Shown in pieces: positions 36,837 to 45,598 of a stretch of 64,000 bases of DNA; position 1 is the stretch's first letter; each line of letters opens with the position of its first letter. A model generated the notes under the pieces. That model was not told the origin of the DNA and ran no database searches. It worked only from the letters and a program-made list of their open reading frames with translations. The DNA is taken from NCBI RefSeq assembly GCF_001884045.1, contig NZ_MACF01000067.1, positions 22,923-86,922 of the forward strand. Direction: 5' to 3'. A program made the position numbers and the translations under genes. Source of the stretch: Bacillus mobilis. Its GTDB lineage: Bacteria; Bacillota; Bacilli; Bacillales; Bacillaceae_G.

Positions 36837-37075
36837 TGATGATAATAGATTTTATACTTGATTTATATATTTTTGTAATGAGTATTCTCTTTATATGGTT
36901 AGGAATTAAAATAGATAAAGAGAGTTATAAAGAAAACCGAATGTTTTTGTCACTTTTCAGTTTCATGGGTTTATTCCCGTTCCTTCTAACTATTAGCTAT
37001 TATTTGTTTAGAATATTTATGATAGGGCTCGGCGTTATATTGTTGTATGTATTGTTTACTGGAGGTTTTGAGTAA
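36836..37075 (+). CDS. small two-span membrane protein (79 aa)
   Basis: It begins MMIIDFILDLYIFVMSILF. Two hydrophobic segments (about 2-24 and 36-75, the second probably a hairpin of two helices) surround a charged loop KIDKESYKENR. AAGGGAG precedes the ATG. No family recognised. First intact gene of the 36.8-41.3 kb accessory block. Confidence 0.6.
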   Translation: MMIIDFILDLYIFVMSILFIWLGIKIDKESYKENRMFLSLFSFMGLFPFLLTISYYLFRIFMIGLGVILLYVLFTGGFE

Positions 37076-37163
37076 TAAACATGAAAAGCCGCTAGAAAAT
37101 TATATAAAATGTTTAAGGAGGGTTAATGGCTAACATATTATATTTGAAGCCATGGACTAATGA

Positions 37164-37460
37164 ATGTTTAGTTTTTTATTAGGATTAATTAGTGGGATTT
37201 TGGAATCTAGTGGATTAGATTCAGGTTTAAACACTAGAAAAATTGATAGAAATATAAAATGTCTTCAAAATTATGAATGGTTTCAGCGAATATATAACGA
37301 TACTAAATATAGAAAGTTGTTTTTTACCAATTATAAAGTCCGTTCATATTTACAAAGCACTATTAGAGTCAAACTATTAATAAAGAATGAGAAAAATCGG
37401 CAGAAGTTTTATGGTGTACTGGAGGTAGGGCATTATGGGGAAAATAAAAGAAGGATTTAA
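37164..37460 (+). CDS. small hypothetical protein (98 aa), possibly N-terminally frameshifted
   Basis: A 98-residue product with a hydrophobic N-terminus (MFSFLLGLISGILESSG) and a basic C-terminal half. The ATG at 37164 has no ribosome site. A perfect AAGGAGGG site with ATG at 37126 lies just upstream, but in another frame, which ends after 18 codons. One extra base near 37162 would join the two into a protein of about 110 residues, so this gene may carry a frameshift. It overlaps the next gene by 26 bp. Confidence 0.5.
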   Translation: MFSFLLGLISGILESSGLDSGLNTRKIDRNIKCLQNYEWFQRIYNDTKYRKLFFTNYKVRSYLQSTIRVKLLIKNEKNRQKFYGVLEVGHYGENKRRI

Positions 37461-39105
37461 TATTAAACTGGAATATTTTAATGAAGACGAGTTGGAAATG
37501 TTAAGAGGTAAAATAATTTTCCTCTTAGATGAAAAAATCATTTATGAAGAAGAGACTGATATTATAGAGCCCTTAATACATTTTTTTGATGAGTGGGTAA
37601 ATCTTTTAAAGTATAACGAGGGTACATTATTCTTGGATAACTATGAGAAGACCTTACATTTTATTCAACAAGAAAATATGATTAATATTAGTAGTAGTAA
37701 AGAAATTATTTCAGTTGAAAGAGTACAGTTTTTTAATGTTGTATTTGATTTTTGTAAGGAACATATAGAGAAATTAATTAGTAAAGTACCAGGACATTTT
37801 AATTTGAATGCCGCTTATAAACAGATAATTGATCTAGAAAAGCTCGATGAGGACTTCATTACTACTGGAAACTTGAATGTTTATCGGAAATATTCAAGTG
37901 AAAGTCGTTATGAAATAAGCTGGAGTGATCTGAAAAATGAAAGAAATATAGAAATTCTTCCTCAATTCTCAAGAGACAACGACTTTTTATATGTTGGAAA
38001 TGGACCAGCGAATAAGTTTAGTAAAATAGACATGTTGAATAAAAAAACACTTTGGACTGAGCATCTCAACTTTGTTGAGAGTGGAATTGTATTTTGCCAA
38101 CAAGATGATAAGGTTTTTGTAGGAGATATTAGTAGAGAAGAGGAAGAGTCAAAACTTGTGTGCATGTCTGCAAAAGATGGAAAGAAATTATGGGAGTTAG
38201 AGTTGGAAGGAGAAATAAAAGGGGTTTATTTCCTACCAAATAATGTATTAGAAGTAATGGTTGTGATGGATTATGGTTTGAATATCATATTAGATATTCA
38301 AACAGGAAAAGAGAAACAGACTGTATATACTGGAATTGGTGGAGAAAATTTGAAGGTGCGACTGTTTTCTGATTATTATGTTCTAATAGGAGAATGTTAT
38401 GAAGAAGGGGAACTAATAGATCCTTATATAGTTTGTATGACAGCTGTTGACTTAAATAGTAATATTTTATGGAGAGAAAATATTGATTGTCGCCCCAATA
38501 CTCCCACATATTTAGAAAATCATACGGCTTTAATAGTGGGAGAGGAGGGTATTCAAAGGTGGGATTTGAAAAAAGAATCACCAGAATTAATCTTAGAGAT
38601 AGATATTGAAGAAGAGGATTATTTATATGTGGTAGCTGATAACTTAAAAATAGGTTTGGTTAGACATATATATGATATGGATGATGTAGTAACACGGAAA
38701 ACATGCCTTCAATTTTTTGGAGTAGACGATGGTAAGGAAATATATGAATGCTTATTACCAGGTGAAATAAAACTTGAACCTAACTTAGTTGATAATATGT
38801 GTGTTGTAGTTATGGATAATGGAAAAGTCTATTGTATAGATTTAGTACATAACCAAGTTAAGTGGGAAACAAGGTTTGCGCATGACGTGATAAGATCTCC
38901 GAGATATGTGGAGGATAAGATCTATATGTCTTCACATGAACTTGAAGTAAAATGCTTAGACATAAAATCTGGTAAGGTAGAATTCACATTATATTTACCA
39001 AAGTTTATTTTGGAGTCTGATTCCATATATGAGGTAATGAAAACAAATAACTTATTGTATTTTACTTGTATTAGTGGGAATGTGTTTGAAGTACGCGAAA
39101 GATAA
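37435..39105 (+). CDS. beta-propeller-like protein with helical N-terminal domain (556 aa)
   Basis: Soluble and acidic, with no signal peptide. Residues about 1-140 are helical (DELEMLRGKIIFLLDEK, EPLIHFFDEWVNLLKY, RVQFFNVVFDFCKEH). From about residue 165 to the end there are six to seven repeats of four-strand type with PQQ-like phrases: SKIDMLNKKTLWTE, LVCMSAKDGKKLWELELEG, GKVYCIDLVHNQVKWETRF and VKCLDIKSGKVEF. This fits a PQQ-like or quinoprotein-type propeller without an enzyme signature. Function unknown; the setting of decayed genes suggests an accessory, fast-turnover locus. Confidence 0.65.
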   Translation: MGKIKEGFNIKLEYFNEDELEMLRGKIIFLLDEKIIYEEETDIIEPLIHFFDEWVNLLKYNEGTLFLDNYEKTLHFIQQENMINISSSKEIISVERVQFFNVVFDFCKEHIEKLISKVPGHFNLNAAYKQIIDLEKLDEDFITTGNLNVYRKYSSESRYEISWSDLKNERNIEILPQFSRDNDFLYVGNGPANKFSKIDMLNKKTLWTEHLNFVESGIVFCQQDDKVFVGDISREEEESKLVCMSAKDGKKLWELELEGEIKGVYFLPNNVLEVMVVMDYGLNIILDIQTGKEKQTVYTGIGGENLKVRLFSDYYVLIGECYEEGELIDPYIVCMTAVDLNSNILWRENIDCRPNTPTYLENHTALIVGEEGIQRWDLKKESPELILEIDIEEEDYLYVVADNLKIGLVRHIYDMDDVVTRKTCLQFFGVDDGKEIYECLLPGEIKLEPNLVDNMCVVVMDNGKVYCIDLVHNQVKWETRFAHDVIRSPRYVEDKIYMSSHELEVKCLDIKSGKVEFTLYLPKFILESDSIYEVMKTNNLLYFTCISGNVFEVRER

Positions 39106-39235
39106 CAAGGTATTTACAAATAAAAAACGATGTGAACTAATATCTATTAGCAAGAGTAAGCATTAAATTCTTAATGGGTGTCTTGAAATCAGGAGTAAGT
39201 TCAAAATCAAACATTTAACAAGATGATGCCCATAA

Positions 39236-39464
39236 ATCATAGAAAAACAATGGAGTTTAACATTTTCTTTGAGAGATTTACAAAAGATTACAGGAAATGA
39301 TGTTTTTATAAATTCACTTTTTGAATGCGATCAAGAAATGGCGTATGAGCTAGCAGCCTTTTCCATTGAAGATTTAGATGATGGCACCAGGTGAGAAAAG
39401 TGATGTATTTATAGCTGTTATGTTACCACATATAGATAAGGTAAAGGGAAAAAGGAAGAGCTAA
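39236..39464 (+). pseudogene. frameshifted gene remnant
   Basis: Frame 1 reads SLRDLQKITGNDVFINSLFE then ECDQEMAYELAAFSIEDLD and stops at 39394. A second frame, starting at 39378, continues APGEKSDVFIAVMLPHIDK to a stop at 39464, directly at a strong terminator. Together they look like the C-terminal 75 residues of one protein with a frameshift near 39380 and no surviving 5-prime part. Parent family not recognised. Confidence 0.55.
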
Positions 39465-39484
39465 CGTAAGCTCTTCCTTTTTTT
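39451..39484 (+). terminator. terminator behind the gene remnant
   Basis: AGGAAGAGCT / AGCTCTTCCT stem with loop AACGTA and a T tract. It supports a once-functional gene ending here. Confidence 0.88.
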
Positions 39485-39692
39485 ATATGTTATAAATTAG
39501 GATATTCTTTAGAAGTGCTCTATATGGCTGAATGTACATCACAGTTCACGATAATATTCAATTATATATAATTGAAATAAGGTCTTTATAAAACAGTATG
39601 CATCTAATTTTAAATGGGGTATTTTTCCTTAAAAGGAGCTTGAAAAGAAGTGGGATAACAGTAATCAGCCATACGAGCTAAAAGGAGAAACC

Positions 39693-40292
39693 ATGGACAC
39701 ATACATTGAAATACACAAACCTGCAACAGAACAGAACGGATATTTTCTAGTGTTAGATGAACATGATAATTTTGAAAATGATAACATCTTGAATCTGTTA
39801 TCAACAATTAATAGATATATAGTTGATGTTGATACAGGTATGGAACGATTTATGGAAACAATGATGTCGAAATTTCATTTATATCTTTTAGTGAATTGTG
39901 ATGGGGTTCAAGAAGAATCAACAAAGGTGCAAAATTACATTTGGGAAAAAGCATTAAAAGAGTTCAACTGGAAAAAGTCGACTGTAAAGAGCACGATTTT
40001 AATCAATCGTTATGATCCCGCAACGGATATTTTCGATGTGATTTCTCCTGCATGTAATGGAAGCCTCATGTTTCTTTTCTCTGAAAAGGAAGTAAACGAA
40101 AATGAGTTAGAGCGTATCATAAAGCATATGAAATTTGAGCGGGCAAGAGTATATTTTAATAAAGAAACAATTGAACTAGCGGGGGAAATGGGGTATATAG
40201 TAGGGCATTTTGAAGATGAGTATTATATAGTATCTTTATGTTCGGAAAATCAAGTATTTGTTTGTTATGCGGAAGAACGGATTATGGATTAA
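39693..40292 (+). CDS. hypothetical protein (199 aa)
   Basis: It begins MDTYIEIHKPATEQNGYF after AAAGGAGAAACC. Soluble and acidic, with mixed alpha/beta character and no membrane span. The segments FHLYLLVNCDGVQEES and STILINRYDPATDIFDV look like core strands. No family recognised. The frame is open for 20 codons upstream of the ATG with coding-like sequence. It is followed by a propeller-like gene 109 bp downstream. Confidence 0.6.
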   Translation: MDTYIEIHKPATEQNGYFLVLDEHDNFENDNILNLLSTINRYIVDVDTGMERFMETMMSKFHLYLLVNCDGVQEESTKVQNYIWEKALKEFNWKKSTVKSTILINRYDPATDIFDVISPACNGSLMFLFSEKEVNENELERIIKHMKFERARVYFNKETIELAGEMGYIVGHFEDEYYIVSLCSENQVFVCYAEERIMD

Positions 40293-40401
40293 AATAAAAG
40301 CTACAAAAGTTTCTACGTTGAGAATGAACATGCACTCGAATTTTAGGGTGCGTTTTTTTACAACTTCTATATTTAGAATCAATGAGAGGATTTTCATCTA
40401 T

Positions 40402-41250
40402 ATGAAAGATATCGTATGTAAAGAGTTAGTAAGTTTTAAGTCTATTGTTGAAGCCTATCAAATTAAAAAAATGAGTTTGGATTACAAACAAAATGTAATT
40501 TTGCTAGTACAAGACAATCAGAATCGACCTTGTATTATTTATTTAGATAAAAATAATGTGAATATAAGTAATTTCAATTTAAATGTAGATATTGATGTTG
40601 AATCCGTGCTATGTATGCAACGAATCGGAGAGAGATGGTTGTTTATATTTAATTATGAAGATGATAATGCGGTTATTTATAATCCAGATGGAAGTGAATA
40701 TTGTAAGTTTTATGCCGGAGAAGGGATTCAAGATTGTCAGGTTGATGCGAATGAAGATATATGGATTAGTTATTGTGATGAAGGGGTTTTCGGAGAGTGC
40801 CCAATTGGAATAAATGGTATAGTTGCTTTTGATTCTAAAGGTCAATTGATTTTTAATCATTATGATCAATATGTAGAAAGGCTTAATGTGCCTCCTATAG
40901 ATGATTGTTATGCGATGAACGTTATAGGTGGAGACGTTTGGCTCTATTATTATTCAGAATTTCCTTTAGTTCAAATGAAAGATAAAGAAATTCATATGTC
41001 ATGGAATGAAATAAATGTAAGTAAGGAAATACGGTCGGAAAGTTTTGCGGTTGCTCAAGACAAAGTAGTATTCATTACGCAAGATAAAAAATTGGTTGTT
41101 TATGATTTAAATAATAATCATGTGCATGATATGAATCTTCGTAATGAACTTGGAGAACCGATTCAATTTGTTGCTTATTATAGCCGTGGATCTGTTATGT
41201 ATTTTCAGATGGACGATACGCTGTATTATGTTGATGCACTTAATATGTGA
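40402..41250 (+). CDS. WD40/propeller-like hypothetical protein (282 aa)
   Basis: Started at the ATG at 40402 (MKDIVCKELVSFKS) after GAGAGGA; the frame is open further upstream without a ribosome site. Repeated strands with NPDGSEYCKFYAGEGIQD, DANEDIWISYCDEGVFGE and GIVAFDSKGQLIFNHY have the look of a propeller with DEGVFG-type blade turns. No signal peptide. Function unknown. It is the second propeller-like protein of the accessory block and is closed by a strong terminator. Confidence 0.65.
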   Translation: MKDIVCKELVSFKSIVEAYQIKKMSLDYKQNVILLVQDNQNRPCIIYLDKNNVNISNFNLNVDIDVESVLCMQRIGERWLFIFNYEDDNAVIYNPDGSEYCKFYAGEGIQDCQVDANEDIWISYCDEGVFGECPIGINGIVAFDSKGQLIFNHYDQYVERLNVPPIDDCYAMNVIGGDVWLYYYSEFPLVQMKDKEIHMSWNEINVSKEIRSESFAVAQDKVVFITQDKKLVVYDLNNNHVHDMNLRNELGEPIQFVAYYSRGSVMYFQMDDTLYYVDALNM

Positions 41251-41262
41251 GGTGATAAATAT

Positions 41263-41296
41263 AAAAAGTGCACCCAACAATCTGGGTGCACTTTTT
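41263..41296. terminator. bidirectional terminator at the end of the accessory block
   Basis: AAAAAGTGCACCCA / TGGGTGCACTTTTT perfect stem with a six-base loop, shared with the convergent TetR gene. Confidence 0.92.
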
Positions 41297-41304
41297 CATA
41301 ACCG

Positions 41305-41850
41305 TTATATATTCCTCTTCATCAATTCCCCAACCTGCGTTGCAACGTACTCAACATCATTATCAATCTCATCCAACACGTAAGATTCCAAAATGCCCAT
41401 TACAGCTGTTCCTAAAAATTTTAAAACGATATGTTTATCGATGTTTTTATTTACTGACGTATTCGTGTTTAGTTTTTTCTCTAGTTCCCCCATGATGAAC
41501 GTTAGGAACTTTTTCTGAAATGATAATGTGCTGTTGCTTCTAAATAGCGCTGCGAAAAATGGTTTGTGTTCTTTGAAGTATTCAAACCATATGACAGTTC
41601 CTTCTATATAGCCTTTTGTTTGTTTTATGTCGCATATTTCTCTTAATTGATTTAAATGGTCGTCCACAATTTTGTCTAATAAATTGTATTTATCTAGGTA
41701 GTGTAGGTAGAAAGTTTTTCTTCCGATGTTCGCTTTTTCTGTAATGTTTTTTACTGTAATTTCGTCAAAGCCATCTTCAATTAACATTTCGATAAATGCG
41801 GATTGAATGGCGTTTTGTGATTTTATAATTCTTCTATCGATTTTCTCCAT
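41305..41850 (-). CDS. TetR/AcrR-family regulator
   Basis: A 181-residue regulator. The HTH (about 12-55) reads SAFIEMLIEDGFDEITVKNI, then KANIGRKTFYLHYLDKYNL. The C-terminal domain is of the TetR_C_7/YxaF-like helical type. It is divergent from a hydrolase gene; the 168-bp space between them holds two inverted repeats, so it probably represses that gene and itself. Confidence 0.88.
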   Translation of the reverse strand: MEKIDRRIIKSQNAIQSAFIEMLIEDGFDEITVKNITEKANIGRKTFYLHYLDKYNLLDKIVDDHLNQLREICDIKQTKGYIEGTVIWFEYFKEHKPFFAALFRSNSTLSFQKKFLTFIMGELEKKLNTNTSVNKNIDKHIVLKFLGTAVMGILESYVLDEIDNDVEYVATQVGELMKRNI

Positions 41851-41872
41851 ATGATGTTCCTCCGTTATTGAT

Positions 41873-41892
41873 ACACATATTTCTTTATGTGT
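41873..41892. promoter_or_regulatory. TetR operator candidate ACACATA-N6-TATGTGT
   Basis: Perfect 7-bp arms, 23 bp upstream of the TetR start, embedded in a wider near-symmetric region (GATACACATA ... TATGTGTGTATTATC). Confidence 0.55.
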
Positions 41893-41942
41893 GTATTATC
41901 ACCCAAATGCGTAAATGTGGTCATTGAAACAAGTGGTTGCTC

Positions 41943-42000
41943 GCTTTATTATAAATATATACGTGAGTATTAACTCTCACAAGTGTATATTTATAATAAA
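41943..42000. promoter_or_regulatory. 58-bp inverted repeat upstream of the hydrolase gene
   Basis: Outer arms CTTTATTATAAATATA / TATATTTATAATAAAG are perfect over 16 bp. Inside them, GTGAG / CTCAC form a second pair of arms. Each outer arm contains a -10-like TATAAT or its complement. It ends 18 bp before the hydrolase start codon. Confidence 0.75.
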
Positions 42001-42018
42001 GTAAGGGTGGTTTTATAT

Positions 42019-42936
42019 ATGGCAGTTACGAAGAGAAATGTACGTTTTTATGCAAGAGGATTACAAGTTGCAGGTATTTTAAATATTCCTGTAGGTGCTG
42101 AGGAAAAGAAACAAAATGCAGCGATTGTTTGTGTGCATCCAGGTAGTAGCTGTAAAGATCAAACAGCAGGATTGTATGCGGAGAAATTAGCAGAACAAGG
42201 TTATGTAACGCTTGCATTTGATGCGTCTTATCAAGGTGAAAGTGAAGGGGCACCGAGATATATGGAAGAACCAGCTGCGCGCGTTGAAGATATTCGCTCA
42301 GCGGTAGATTATGTAACTACTCTCCCTTATGTAGATGAAGAACGTATCGGTGTGTTAGGCGTTTGTGCAGGCGGTGGTTATGCGGTAAATGCTGCAATGA
42401 CGGAGCGCCGTATTAAAGCAGTTGGCACAGTTGTTGGTGCAAATATCGGCCGATTAAATCGTGAAGCTGATCCGATTAGGGTGTTAGAGGCGATTGGTAA
42501 ACAACGTACCGCTGAAGCACGCGGAGCAGAAGCGATGATTACAAACTGGATTCCTAAAAATCAAGAGGAATTAAAGGCAGCAGGTATGACGGATATAGAT
42601 ATTGTAGAAGCAGTTGAGTATTATACAACACCGCGAGGGCAAAGTGTTAACTCGCCAAATAAGTTAAACTTTACGAGCATGGGATCGGTAATTGGCTTTG
42701 ATGCGTTCCATTTAGCAGATACATTATTAACACAGCCGTTGCAAATTATTGTCGGCAGTAAGCAAGGTGCATTCAGTTCTTATAAAGATGGTCACGAGTT
42801 GTATGAGAAAGCAGCTTCAGAGAAAAAAGATTTACTTGTTGTGGAAGGGGCGAGTCATTATGATTTATATGACCAACCAGAATCAGTTACAATAGCAGTT
42901 GAAAAATTAACAAGTTTCTATAACGAAAATCTGTAA
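42019..42936 (+). CDS. alpha/beta hydrolase with Cys nucleophile motif (dienelactone-hydrolase-like)
   Basis: A 305-residue enzyme started at the ATG at 42019. The nucleophile elbow reads GVLGVCAGGGYAVNAA, so Cys replaces the usual Ser of GxSxG, as in dienelactone hydrolases. AIVCVHPGSSCKDQTAG supplies the oxyanion strand, and a late GASHYDLYDQPE gives the catalytic His. The acid residue is probably in the IVGSKQGAFSSYKDG segment. It is divergent from a TetR repressor, an arrangement common for detoxifying enzymes. Substrate unknown. Confidence 0.82.
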   Translation: MAVTKRNVRFYARGLQVAGILNIPVGAEEKKQNAAIVCVHPGSSCKDQTAGLYAEKLAEQGYVTLAFDASYQGESEGAPRYMEEPAARVEDIRSAVDYVTTLPYVDEERIGVLGVCAGGGYAVNAAMTERRIKAVGTVVGANIGRLNREADPIRVLEAIGKQRTAEARGAEAMITNWIPKNQEELKAAGMTDIDIVEAVEYYTTPRGQSVNSPNKLNFTSMGSVIGFDAFHLADTLLTQPLQIIVGSKQGAFSSYKDGHELYEKAASEKKDLLVVEGASHYDLYDQPESVTIAVEKLTSFYNENL

Positions 42937-42958
42937 AAGTAATTTTGTTTTGAATTGC

Positions 42959-43000
42959 ACCTCTAATTGTTAGGTTTGCATCTAGCAGTTAGAGGTTTTT
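42959..43000 (+). terminator. terminator of the hydrolase gene
   Basis: CCTCTAA-TTGTTAG / CTAGCAG-TTAGAGG stem, then T residues. Confidence 0.85.
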
Positions 43001-43070
43001 ATTGTGCTTAATATTTACGTTAAACGTGCATAACAAGATATAATAGAAGAAATTAATAAGGAGGCTATCA

Positions 43071-44177
43071 GTGAAAAATTTTCGGTATCTCAATATATTT
43101 ACTATTTTAATTGTATACACACTACTCATGTTTTACATCGGCTGGAACGGATGGGTTTGGCTTCATGCGGTGTTCGGCTGGGAATCTTGGGGATATTACG
43201 CTTTCGTAGTCGGTTTTATTTCATATGCGTACATTCTCGTGCAAGTGTTTAAGTTTTTGCCATTTCTACGAACGGTCGGTTCAATTTGGTTTGCGGTCAT
43301 ACAATACGCGCTTATGTTATTGCCGTTAGCGGATATTACGGTCTTTCTTTTACAGTTTTCGGTGGAGAAAGAAGCGGCAATTATTTGGACAGGAACGGCC
43401 GTGTTACTTACGTTTATCTTTATTTTTGCATATGGGGTATTCAACGCATATAGCCCAGTAGTAAGAAAGTACGAGGTGCACATACCGAAAAAAGTAGAGG
43501 GACGTAAAAGCTTACGCATTGCGATGGCTTCGGATATGCATTTCGGTAAATTATCTGGCGTTTCGCATTTAAAAAGACTTGTCCGTCATGTAAATGAGAT
43601 GGAGCCTGATATTATTTTACTGCCAGGAGATATTATCGATGATCATCCAGGTGTGTTCATTCAAAAAAATATGGGGCCAATTATGAAACAAATGAAAGCC
43701 CCACTAGGCGTATATGGTGTGTTAGGAAACCATGAATATTACGGACGAGCGGTTCCGGAATTTTTACAAGAGATGGATAAGATTGATATTCGTATTCTGT
43801 TAGATGAAGTGATTACAATTGAAGATGATTTTTATATCGTTGGAAGAAGAGATAAAACAGAGCGAGATCGCCAAAGTTTTGAAAGTTTAATGAGTACGGT
43901 AAATAAATCTATGCCTGTTATTGCAATGGATCACCAACCATTTGAGTTGAAACAAGCAGCGAATGCTGGCGTCGATTTACTATTATCCGGTCATACGCAC
44001 CGCGGACAAATGGCGCCGAATCATATTGTAACGAGAAGAATGTACGAATTAGACTGGGGATACGCACAAAAAGGTGCATTCCACGCGATTGTTTCTTCTG
44101 GTTTCGGATTCTGGGGACCACCGCTTCGACTTGGAAGTAGATCTGAGATTGTGCAGGTGGAAGTTACGTTTGAGTAG
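43071..44177 (+). CDS. membrane-anchored metallophosphoesterase
   Basis: A 368-residue protein. Four hydrophobic spans (about 8-135) precede a calcineurin-like phosphoesterase domain with all metal motifs: ASDMHFGK, LPGDIIDD, GNHEYYG, MDHQP and SGHTHRGQ. It resembles YkuE/YaeI-type phosphodiesterases that act on lipid or lipid-A-like phosphoesters. The start is the GTG after GGAGGCTATCA. It stands alone, with a terminator behind it. Confidence 0.88.
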   Translation: MKNFRYLNIFTILIVYTLLMFYIGWNGWVWLHAVFGWESWGYYAFVVGFISYAYILVQVFKFLPFLRTVGSIWFAVIQYALMLLPLADITVFLLQFSVEKEAAIIWTGTAVLLTFIFIFAYGVFNAYSPVVRKYEVHIPKKVEGRKSLRIAMASDMHFGKLSGVSHLKRLVRHVNEMEPDIILLPGDIIDDHPGVFIQKNMGPIMKQMKAPLGVYGVLGNHEYYGRAVPEFLQEMDKIDIRILLDEVITIEDDFYIVGRRDKTERDRQSFESLMSTVNKSMPVIAMDHQPFELKQAANAGVDLLLSGHTHRGQMAPNHIVTRRMYELDWGYAQKGAFHAIVSSGFGFWGPPLRLGSRSEIVQVEVTFE

Positions 44178-44261
44178 TGTTATAAAATTTTACTTATTTA
44201 GAAGTAGAATCACATACGCAGTAAGCTGAAATTTTCATCCGTTACTAGGATTTGAATTGTA

Positions 44262-44302
44262 AAAAAAGGATTATACATGACTCATATGTATAATCCTTTT
44301 TT
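44262..44302. terminator. bidirectional terminator
   Basis: AAAAAAGGATTATACAT pairs with ATGTATAATCCTTTTTT between convergent genes. Confidence 0.92.
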
Positions 44303-44320
44303 GTTTCGCAATCGCGCCCG

Positions 44321-45211
44321 TTACTTGAATAAAATTTCAATTAGTTGTATTGGATGTGCATTAATTAGTCCATGGACAATAATAATTGCCCATACTTTAC
44401 GATAACGTGCCCACAAATATCCAAGGAATAGACCTACGATACCAAGGTTCACAATAACCGTAGCGGTATCAATATCCCAATGACCAGAGCCGTGTAATGC
44501 AATATGCCAGCTCGCCCATAACAATGAGGTAAGAAGAATAGCCGGCCAAGTACCTAGTAATAATTCCAAACGTGTTTGCAACCAAACCCTATAAAAAAAC
44601 TCCTCCAGTACACTATTTATAAGAAAGCCTACAAGTAAAATTAATATTAAAACCATGGGTTCCATTTTAGCCGAAATAAATGGTGTAGAGAATGTAGAAA
44701 AGAAGTTGAAGTATCCCCATATTATAATGACAATAAGTGGTGCAAAACGATACCATTTAGGATTCTCTATTGATTTCATAGATTTTAGTTTCTCTTTTTG
44801 GGGATTACTTTTATAAAACAAAAGAAGCATGAATGGCGTGAATAATAATAAAATGATTTTAAATATCATAAACCAAAATTGTAATGCCATCCCTTCAAAG
44901 TTCGTGGTGAGAAGACTAATTGTGAAGAGGGATCCGCTCAAGAACAAGACAATAGCTTGAATCTTGATGCGCCTTTGTTCAAACTGTTGAAGAGGATTAT
45001 AGTTTTTATGATGAAACGGTAAGAAACGGATAAGGAGTATACCGATCATAACAGGGACCCACTTGTGCCAAAAAGGCACCGTACCCGTATGATCACCACT
45101 ATAACGAATATTTGTTTCGCCAATCCATATAAGCCAAAGGGATGAAAGCAAAATGACAAGTACACATAATCCACCAATTAACTTCCCCATTTTTGGAAAA
45201 TAACTGTCCAT
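44321..45211 (-). CDS. CPBP-family intramembrane metalloprotease
   Basis: A 296-residue protein with about eight spans. The CPBP (Abi) motifs are present: EEFFYRVWLQ (EExxxR, about 216) and WASWHIALHGSGH. These proteases process prenylated or small hydrophobic peptides and may give immunity to bacteriocins. The gene follows a DUF5412-like gene on the same strand by 33 bp. Confidence 0.82.
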   Translation of the reverse strand: MDSYFPKMGKLIGGLCVLVILLSSLWLIWIGETNIRYSGDHTGTVPFWHKWVPVMIGILLIRFLPFHHKNYNPLQQFEQRRIKIQAIVLFLSGSLFTISLLTTNFEGMALQFWFMIFKIILLLFTPFMLLLFYKSNPQKEKLKSMKSIENPKWYRFAPLIVIIIWGYFNFFSTFSTPFISAKMEPMVLILILLVGFLINSVLEEFFYRVWLQTRLELLLGTWPAILLTSLLWASWHIALHGSGHWDIDTATVIVNLGIVGLFLGYLWARYRKVWAIIIVHGLINAHPIQLIEILFK

Positions 45212-45244
45212 AGATTCCCGACCTTTCGTACTATAACTGTAAAA

Positions 45245-45598
45245 CTAGTTTTTTCTAAAATCATACGTGTCCGTCTCTACATGTAGTTTATGTTTATTAA
45301 TCATCACTGTATGATCATCTAACCATTGTACAGTTGCATCTTCTTCACGATAATTCCAGTATATATTTTTCGTGTTCATAAATTTTTTATTATTTGCTAC
45401 AAGCTCTCCTCGTATAGCAAAACTAGTCGTTGCGCCGCCATTATGTCTGTATATATGTAAAGTATACGTTTTATCTGGGGAGTGTATGGATTGAATCTGT
45501 TCACCGCCTGAAACCCCAGATAAAGTGAAGAATTTCCAATATCCTAAACTAATTAATACAATAATGATGAATAGAATGGTGAAGAAAATCTTTTTCAT
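45245..45598 (-). CDS. DUF5412-like small membrane-anchored protein
   Basis: A 117-residue protein with one N-terminal span (about 4-24, IFFTILFIIIVLISLGYWKF). The extracytoplasmic part has the DUF5412-type pattern SPDKTYTLHIYRHNGGATT, AIRGELVANN and KNIYWNYREEDATVQW. Function unknown. GGGGGAGC precedes the ATG. It is probably co-transcribed with the CPBP protease gene. Confidence 0.7.
   Translation of the reverse strand: MKKIFFTILFIIIVLISLGYWKFFTLSGVSGGEQIQSIHSPDKTYTLHIYRHNGGATTSFAIRGELVANNKKFMNTKNIYWNYREEDATVQWLDDHTVMINKHKLHVETDTYDFRKN

Larger units (their letters stand above)
39106..39692. other. intergenic stretch with gene remnant
   Basis: It contains a broken coding remnant (39236-39464), a terminator at its end (39451-39484), then AT-rich DNA. 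Just before the next start the upstream in-frame codons read KKWDNSNQPYELKGET for about 20 codons back to a stop, which looks like another coding remnant running into the next gene. Confidence 0.5.

Noticed and set aside
36836-41250. Prophage or conjugative island
   Set aside because: No integrase, phage structural gene, tRNA attachment site or terminal repeat is present.
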